64,000 nucleotides of DNA, taken from Climacium dendroides (lineage: Eukaryota > Streptophyta > Bryopsida > Hypnales > Climaciaceae). Location of the stretch: positions 17,297,489 to 17,361,488 of the forward strand of contig OX467090.1 of the NCBI GenBank assembly GCA_950106755.1. Direction: 5' to 3'. The notes under the pieces were generated by a model, which saw only the letters and a program-made list of their open reading frames with translations, ran no database searches and was not told the DNA's origin. How positions within the stretch are numbered: position 1 is the stretch's first letter; every line of letters starts with the position of its first letter. The position numbers were made by a program, and so were the translations under genes. Below are positions 57,501-64,000 of the stretch, piece by piece.

Positions 57501-58430
57501 GGGATTTCGCACAATGGACGCAATCAGGGCTAACGCTCCTGCGGAGTAAGAGAGAAGGGTGTCGAATTACCTTTGAAGAGTAGTTCCACCACTTGATACT
57601 GCACAGTCTTTGACACCAGGTCCTTCATCTGAGGAGATAGGTGTGAGGTACACCCTTTGCTTCTTGCTCTTCCTAGTGTCGATCACTTCTTCATCGCTAA
57701 TATAGATACATTGAATGTCATTTGAATCCTCAGGAGCCACGTCGTTTACTGCATAAGTTCTACTTATATTGCCATCTTTGCGAAAACTCACAACGTCCCT
57801 TGTGTGCAAGGTGGCTGCCCCGTCATGATGCAAATGCGTCTCACTGCCTGAACCCCAATGCTGCCCGGAGCTGACATTTCTCCGTGATGCCTGTGGACTG
57901 AACATCGACATTATGTCAACCATCACCAATTCCTTGTCGATGGTGAGATCACCAAGGTAGCTATTTTGAGTTCTTTCTTGAAATTTGCAGGGTGAGGAGT
58001 TCATTTTGATGCCTGGCCTACTAAGAGTCCGATGCACGTTGTTTAACCATCTTTGTTTGTCCACCATATTCACCAAGTTTGTCATGTCCTTTTCATTGTT
58101 GCAGGCCACAGGAGCTTGTAATGCTGCAGAAAAGCGCTGCGTGGCCTTCTCTTGGATTCGTTGACGGATTCTTTCTTCCTCGAAACTAATTTCTGCTTCA
58201 TCTGTTGTGCTCTTGTAGATCTTGGATCCATAATACACCGGTGCTGCAAGACAAATCGATCTTCGTAATGTTAGCTAATCAAGACTGCACTCTTACCTAT
58301 CCTAGCCCTTATTTCGAAGGAGGTAGAAGGGAACAATAGCTGCAGAAAATTTTCCTCACCAGGACGTGTACCACGAGATTCGACACTACCTTGCATGCCT
58401 GGGAGAGTAACTTCCACAATACCGTCAAAC
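54506..58430 (-). CDS. BUB1: Mitotic checkpoint kinase BUB1 (C-terminal 657 residues)
   Basis: Twelve exons, all phase-compatible with GT-AG borders: 58297-58430, 57571-58243, 57278-57404, 56960-57068, 56648-56757, 56266-56337, 56019-56108, 55699-55856, 55463-55514, 55182-55316, 54879-55003 and 54506-54695 (TGA at 54506-54508). BUB1 signatures in order: APVYYGSKIYKSTTDEAEIS, MEPRLPKIEYRKPGGKVYP, nucleotide loop AGGGAFGRVY, catalytic Lys in RVVLK, VQKPACPWEFYTYRQLD, GLIHGDFKPDNLL (HGD replaces HRD), CLIDWGRSIDF (DWG replaces DFG) and KKPWTFQ. These substitutions are typical of BUB1. The protein acts at kinetochores, where BUB1 phosphorylates histone H2A and supports the spindle checkpoint. The retained Lys, Asp and Asn suggest an active kinase rather than a BUBR1/MAD3 pseudokinase. 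The N-terminal TPR/MAD3 region must lie upstream and is unresolved. Confidence 0.92.
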
Positions 58431-60480
58431 CTGAGCAAATGCCAGATACCAAAAATCGATCCAAGGATAGATAGTGTACATGGATACGGTTTTTAAGCAA
58501 GGGGCCTACGAATATCTGCAGCAGCCCGATTCAAGATCACAACCGTGAAGAGGAACTACAAGTGATAAACCTTCAATATCAGAATTATCAGCAATAGGCC
58601 CCTGTGCTCCTCTATGGACAAGTCTTGAAAACCAGAAACCAGTAGCCATGGATTATCATCTACTTGAAAGAGTGGAAAATCGTCGTCAATGTCAATGTCC
58701 ACTCTTTCAAGTCGTTGACAATTCATTCTTGACAATTAGAAACCGCTACATATCAGCTCCTAACTCATTAAAGTGGCATTACCTTGCTCATTGTGTCGAA
58801 GAGCAACCTCCCGTAGTTTTCGACTCTGGCGTACGATCGTTCGACAGCAAAACGTTTTATGCATGAGTATCAGTTTTTGCAAGTCGCGCTCCTCTGCGTC
58901 CAAGCCCGCGGAACATAGTCAACATCGGGCTAGCAATCAGAGTAAAATCTAAAATTCGAAAACCGAAACAAAGCCAAAACTAAAACACAGAAAATCAGTT
59001 GCAAGAAAACGCTCACAAACTGAGTATGCCGATTTCAAGACACAACCAGCCTTGGAATAGTCCATGCTCCAATCCAATCCCCTTCGCTTCCAAGCAGTGG
59101 AAAAAACCCCTCCCCGATCTGTCCAGCAATCCGCCTACATGAAAATACAAATATTCGTTACTAACTCAGCTAGATCAACACTAGAACATGTTAAGTAACG
59201 CCATGGTCAGCTGCAACTGAACATACTAGCAAGAACAAGAAGCACAATTGAGTAATAGCCACGAAACAATGACGATGACATCTTGGATTCAAAATCACAG
59301 TAAAGGCTTACTTTCGAGGATGGTGGTAGTAAGTAACTAACTACATGTTATTACGAACTAGTCATCACACTGATTTACCATGTTAGTGAAGGCGCAAAAT
59401 TAGTGTTCCCATCAATGTCACTACAAAACAATTTCTTCATGAAAATCAGTACAATAATGTAATATTTCAGCATACACTAATTAAAAATAGTGCGGCTTTG
59501 GTAAATTCGTGTCACGCAACACTGGGATAAATCAGTGTACTTGGCCATGGATGTACGAGAAATGAAGTTTAGAGCTAAAATCTTACATGTTGACATTTCC
59601 AAATCTTCAAATAGCAAAGATCTGACTCGTGTTTCACAAAAGCGAGCTGGAGCACGTCGTGCCGAACCTCTTGCGCTCTCCCTGGCGTAATCATCTCCTT
59701 CAACCACTTTGGGCCCCTCGATCAAACTTCGCAGACACCAACACAAGTATGTAAAATGCAGGAATTCGATTCTGAGGTATATTTCTTTGTTTTTCCGCAA
59801 TTCACGTGATGCACATTCTGCACAATCGGTCAATTGCAAGTCAGTTGGTCTGATGGACTCCAAGTTCATTCGCAACACAGAGATAATCAATCCTCGCAGG
59901 TACAATGTCGATCCACCAATTCTTCTATAAGCTTTTCCCCGATTGATAAACCCAATCAGACAACACGACTTCGAATCGGTTGCTCCAAATCAAGTCAAGA
60001 AACTATCCAAGAACAAGTTCAATCGCGATCCCCCGCTTCAGCTCCTAATAATCCACTGCCTCCTCGTCACGAAAACCCTAAACTCCTCTCCTCAACGCAC
60101 CAGAAAACTCCACCAGAGAGCTTCAATTTCGATCGATTCACATCTTTCCTGCGAGATGACAAGCAACGAAGGAGGGGAGAGAGTTGGCTTCGGGAATGCG
60201 AAGAGCCAACTCGAAACTGGAAACCCTCAACAGATGCTTCATGCACGAAAAATGAAGGAGATGCGACCCTGCCTGCAATGAATGCTACCTTGCTCAGATC
60301 ATAAGCTTCATCTCTCACATTCTCGTCCATGAGGAGCAACCACCGTGCCAAGTTTGATGCATTCGAAATGAGCTTGAGCAGACAGAAATCATGTGCCGGG
60401 TATGTGCCGGGTATATGCCGGGTATGTTCAAGCCCTCCAGGAAGGTTCCATACCAAAGTCAGCCCCCAAACAGTATCAAA
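58431..60480 (-). other. Probable 5' part of BUB1, exons unresolved
   Basis: GC-richer than the spacer, with several coding-like minus pieces. One near 58745-58590 reads ERVDIDIDDDFPLFQVDDNP and then SGFQDLSIEEHRG. One ending at a donor near 58795 reads RKLREVALRHNEQ or, in another frame, YGRLLFDTMSK. One at 59905-59700 contains KNKEIYLRIEFLHFTYLCW. One near 60330-60270 reads MDENVRDEAYDLSKVAFIAG before an acceptor-like site. I could not join these in phase to the next BUB1 exon. They may include its TPR region or another gene. AAACCCTAAAC at about 60080 resembles a plant telo-box, consistent with a promoter nearby. A plus-strand ATG near 60157 (MTSNEGGERVGFGNAK) is an alternative reading. 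Confidence 0.4.
60396..60425. repeat. TGCCGGGTAT micro-repeat
   Basis: Three 10-bp copies of a TGCCGGGTAT-like unit in a row, beside the putative BUB1 5' region. Confidence 0.85.
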
Positions 60481-62340
60481 ACAGTGTCAAAGTATAACAA
60501 TATCATATATTCATATATTTAATATGTAGTTGTTGATTAATCATATAATAATAAAGTGCTCACTGCTCAGTGCTGAACTGTTCGACTTTGCGGAAAGGAA
60601 TGTGCGTCGGAAAGGCACTGAAGGTCTGATGGAAGCCCGCCCAGGAGCCCCTCAACTCATGCCGATTGCAGAGAATGTAGATACCGCCATATCTTCCAGT
60701 TGCTAGATAGTGCTATCCAAGCTCTACTTTATGGGAAGATGCCGGCTGAGAAGCACCTCCCGAACAATTGGAAGTTAGTCCACTCTTCTGATCCCAAGTC
60801 ACTTTTCTACGATCATGCCACTTTTACATGCAACATTATACTCTGAAAATGCAACATCCCAAACATTGTGCCAAACAATGTTTGGACAGAACCATCGGTT
60901 GCACTAGAAAAATTTGGGGCCTCTAGAGGGTTATTTGACTTTTGGCAATAGTACAATTGCAACAAAAGTAGGAATTAAAAAATAACATTTATATCTATAA
61001 TATTTTTAATATTTTTAAATATTTTTATTAAAAATATTTTTTCTATTTTCTTATATTATTTTGTATTTTGTCAAAAATAAAAAAATCCTCCAAAGGACTC
61101 AAAGTTTCTATAATTGGTTAGTTCATTGTTAGCTAATGGAACTGGCAAAGAAATTGGTTTCAGTTTGAAAATTTTGAAAAAAATCCACTAAAAAAGTTTA
61201 TAGAATTTGGAGTATACAATAGTGGGAAAAATGAATTTTGTCCTTGAAAACACATTTCAATGTAGGAATTGAAGGAAAATAGCTAGTTAAACTCAAAAAT
61301 ATCTTGAACATTGAATTATATAACTAGGGATTGAGCTCCCATTTTTGAATTCTAAAAAAAAATATCATCTTTCTAGTCCAAGGGGTTAAATTATAGAATT
61401 AAAATGATATGACAATTAATATTTCAACATGTATGTGAATTTAAAATAGTGGGACTTTGGTGAATTAGTGGGACATATACTAAAAAGACAAACTGGCAAT
61501 ACACAGCAATTTAGTTATTTAGTGTGACCATCCACTAATATTTGGTTTACAATTTTGAGTTATTATTATTATTATTCAAATATTCTTATAGAAAACCCAC
61601 ATTTTTCAAGGCTGAAAAATGTTATATAATGTACTCCTTTGTATTCATGGAGAATGATACATAAATTGCATCATAACTACAATAAGAACTACTTTTGGAT
61701 TTGACATTAAAAAGAGAATTGAAAGGCTCCTATATGACTTTCATGTTTAATTACCTTCTCAATCAAACATTATAATCTTTCAATATATAAACGATATTGT
61801 CAATATATAAACGATATTGTTGTGTTTTCTCCCCCTATATGATCCATAACATATCTCATTAGAATTCATGAGGTTACAATTTAAAAAAAATTGTAATGCT
61901 TATTAAAAATCTTAGGCTTTTTGTTTAGTTTTGAGCAAATTCCAAGAAGCTCAAAAATGCCTTAGGCATTTGGGGGTTAAAGAGATATAGGTACCAAATA
62001 GACATGCATCAATTGTTTTGCATAGAAAATTTCCTCAATTTTTTTTTTAAACCATAAGCCAAGCCCTTTAGATTGAATTTTGAGAGAATCTTTGATAAAA
62101 AGTGTTTTGATACTTCTTTTGGAATGTTCCAACTTATTGAACCCACTTCAATAGGGAATATGACTTATCAAGCATTGCATTTTGGTTGCAAATTCAAAGC
62201 ACTACTCATTACTCACTTTAATACTACTTCCTACCCATATTGCACAAACATTGGGCAAGCAACATGACCCATACCCTGCGTTAAGGAGATTTTTCTTATT
62301 TCCCCAGTGAATGGCGTTTTTAAGGATTAATTAGTTTCTT
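60481..62340. other. AT-rich spacer with one coding-like trace
   Basis: At 60590-60770 a GC-richer stretch reads, on the plus strand, ERNVRRKGTEGLMEARPGAP and then LMPIAENVDTAISSS before a stop, and may be a gene relic. A stretch at about 61440-61510 resembles 59460-59530 (AAAATAGTG.G.CTTTGGT.AATT), possibly ends of a small element. The tandem AATATATAAACGATATTGTC (two copies near 61780-61820) is the only other repeat seen. No gene is supported. Confidence 0.45.
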
Positions 62341-63476
62341 GAACAGGAGGTTGACTTGAAATTCATACGGTAACCAGCATGGCAGTTCGTCTCTTCGAGG
62401 ATCAATCTCCTGCTTCTCCGCTTTTTGTGCATGACGTGGGGAGTCCAAGCGCTGACGTGACCCACGGAAAGAGCAGAGGAACTTGCATCAGCTGTTCGGA
62501 TCCTATAAAATCATGGCGAGGATTCTGATGAATTCATCGAACTCCAGATTTCGTCAATCATCTCTCAGCTTCAAGTGGGTGAACTGTGTCTACAACGACC
62601 CATCACTTGTACGTCGTCACATTGTGTTGATGCTTTCAATCGGTTTGTCCACGTTGCTTAATTGCACCGCCATGATGCTGCTCCGGCATGTAGAAAAGTA
62701 GAATCGCTCTAATGCTCCATGCCATAGTACTTGAAGCTCATCTCTCAAGTGTCATCTTTAGCCTAGACTCCTGCACATTCTCTGGTATCCTCTTGCTTTC
62801 CGATTTGGGTTGCCGTTGCAGGATTTGTGCCCAGTTGTGTTTTCTTTAATTTCTTTTCATGTTCGTGGTAGTGTAGGAATTTTGGTCATGGCTGCAGCTA
62901 GAGTGTGGGGATCTCATCAGTGCTTGGAGAGGATTGTGGTTAGTCAGTCGGGCAGGAGCGGTTTAGATGGAGCGGGGTTTTGGGGAAAATTGCAGGGGAG
63001 AGGACGTCGGCAGCCTCTTCATGGAGATTTCAAGGGTGGGGTTGCAATTTCTTTGAGAAGCCCCCCGATGTTGCAAGTGCATGTGTATTCTTTCGTCTCA
63101 GGGATTTGCTGGATTGAATAGAGGTCGTGAATTTGCTTTGTTCTGAATGCTACTTTCTACAATTCTGCCGTTCACTTGGCAGAAACGCTTTGTGAAGGCG
63201 AGATCGTCATTGAAAGCACGGCGCCATGGCTGGCATCAATGTGTCCGAATACGCGAATATTCGCACATTCTTGACTTTTCTTGCAATTGGCTTCGTTGTA
63301 CTCGGTAACTAGAATTTTCTCAGGTTTCCTTAGATTGTCTTCTCCAGAATTGCTGTAAGAGCACCGGATTGGATTTCGAAGAGCTTGAATACTGAGTGGC
63401 GCGTTTGCTTGTGCGGTTGTGTTCTCATTGTTCAGGATATAAATTGTCAAGCCACTCAATCAGAAGCCAGGCAGCT
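62341..63476 (+). promoter_or_regulatory. Upstream region of the GST gene
   Basis: GC-richer than the spacer. TATAAAA at 62504-62510 and TATAAAT at 63438-63444 are TATA-like; the second lies 33 bp before the GST ATG. Two plus-strand ORFs occur, 62513-62701 (MARILMNSSNSRFRQSSLSF) and 62887-63121 (MAAARVWGSHQCLERIVVSQ). The ATG of the first lies only 3 bp after the TATA-like box, so that box cannot drive it. The second might be an upstream exon or small gene, but it has no recognisable domain. I treat all of this as promoter and possible 5' leader. Confidence 0.4.
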
Positions 63477-64000
63477 ATGGCGTCAAAGATTCAGCTCTAC
63501 AGCATGGCCACACCTAATGGCCAGAAGGTAACATTTGGCACCAACGACATGATATCTAAATGCTATCCTCCGCTCATTTCCTCTAGGTGTTAGTTAGTGA
63601 GGCTTGAATTCTACGATGTTTGTCAATACCTTGAATTCTGAATGAGCTGTCCCTGGGATGGGGGTTTCATTACCTCTTTCTGCAGATCGGAGTAGCCTTG
63701 GAAGAAATGGGCTTGCCGTACGAGCCACACACGATCAATATCTCCAAGAACGAGACCTACACTCCTGAGTTTATCGCCATCAACCCGAATTCCAAGATTC
63801 CTGCGATAGTTGATCCCGACGGCCCAGGTAAACGCCATGCCCCCAATACAACATATCCAGTGAGAATGCTCTGCTTGGAGCTATGTTACGAAGGACGGCT
63901 TCGTTTACGAAGTTTCTCGTTTTCTAGCTGAGCGTCAATTGAACGTTCTTCCGACTTTTCCAATTACATTTTAGAGGGCACAGCTCAAGAACACAGGATG
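63477..64000 (+). CDS. Ure2p-like glutathione S-transferase, 5' part
   Basis: Exon 1 is 63477-63527 (17 codons, ending TPNGQK before GTAACA). Exon 2 is 63686-63827 (after TTTCTGCAG, ending before GTAAAC). The rest lies beyond the window, so the gene is partial. Together they encode most of a thioredoxin-fold GST N-terminal domain: IQLYSMATPNGQKI, LEEMGLPYEPHTINISKNE, then FIAINPNSKIPAIVDPDGPG. The TPNG motif near the active site, NISKNE, and NPNSKIPAI with its cis-Pro are hallmarks of Ure2p/YghU-type (nu-class-like) GSTs, which conjugate or reduce with glutathione in the cytosol. Plant members are known from bryophytes, which supports the proposed lineage. Intron 1 is 158 bp. Activity cannot be judged without the C-terminal helical domain. 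Confidence 0.88.

Noticed and set aside
59477..59905. 142-codon minus-strand ORF as a complete gene
   Set aside because: No domain and no matching splice context on both sides; parts may be exons, but the whole frame is not supported.
62513..62701. ORF starting MARILMNSS as an independent gene
   Set aside because: Its ATG lies 3 bp after the only nearby TATA-like box, it has no recognisable domain, and it is more likely promoter or leader sequence of the GST gene.

Overview
The window is AT-rich, gene-poor, repeat-rich plant nuclear DNA. Genes have GT-AG introns. The best-resolved host genes are a 12-exon BUB1 kinase gene and the first two exons of a Ure2p-like glutathione transferase, a class known from bryophytes. 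A small family of soluble kinases is also present. Together with many DNA transposons and a chromodomain Ty3/Gypsy remnant, this suggests a seedless land plant, most likely a moss. That is inference: I cannot exclude a lycophyte or fern.

Layout. 0.3-2.9 kb: a dead pogo/Tigger-type transposase gene on the minus strand. 2.9-10.4 kb: AT-rich spacer with a recurring CAATTTGT motif, a perfect 31-bp tandem repeat, an element with terminal inverted repeats (TIRs), and a 23-bp minisatellite. 10.4-48.7 kb: a local tandem duplication. Three copies of a kinase unit (A about 10.4-20.2, B about 28.9-36.5, C about 41.7-48.7) alternate with two copies of a spacer segment (D1 about 20.7-25.5, D2 about 38.9-41.7). 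Kinases A and B are open. Kinase C carries one nonsense codon. 49.0-50.1 kb: a 5'-truncated Gypsy remnant with a 260-bp LTR. 50.1-53.6 kb: spacer with a small hairpin MITE. 54.5-58.4 kb: BUB1 (minus). 58.4-60.5 kb: probably the 5' part of BUB1 or a neighbour, unresolved. 60.5-62.4 kb: AT-rich spacer. 62.4-64.0 kb: promoter-like sequence and the start of the GST gene, which runs off the window.

The most informative feature is that the duplicated copies act as empty-site controls for one another. Five transposons each interrupt one copy and are absent at the matching position of another: a 25-bp-TIR pogo element in B, two CACTA-like elements in A, one in C, and a gene-carrying MULE-like element in D1. 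This defines their ends, target-site duplications and order of events without a database. The related CACTA-like elements in A and C carry long imperfect hairpins that could feed small-RNA pathways. One 158-bp block beside kinase C is inverted relative to A and B.

Limits: exon joins were read by eye from phase and GT-AG signals. Identity levels, small RNAs and expression were not computed. I see no rRNA, tRNA or CRISPR.
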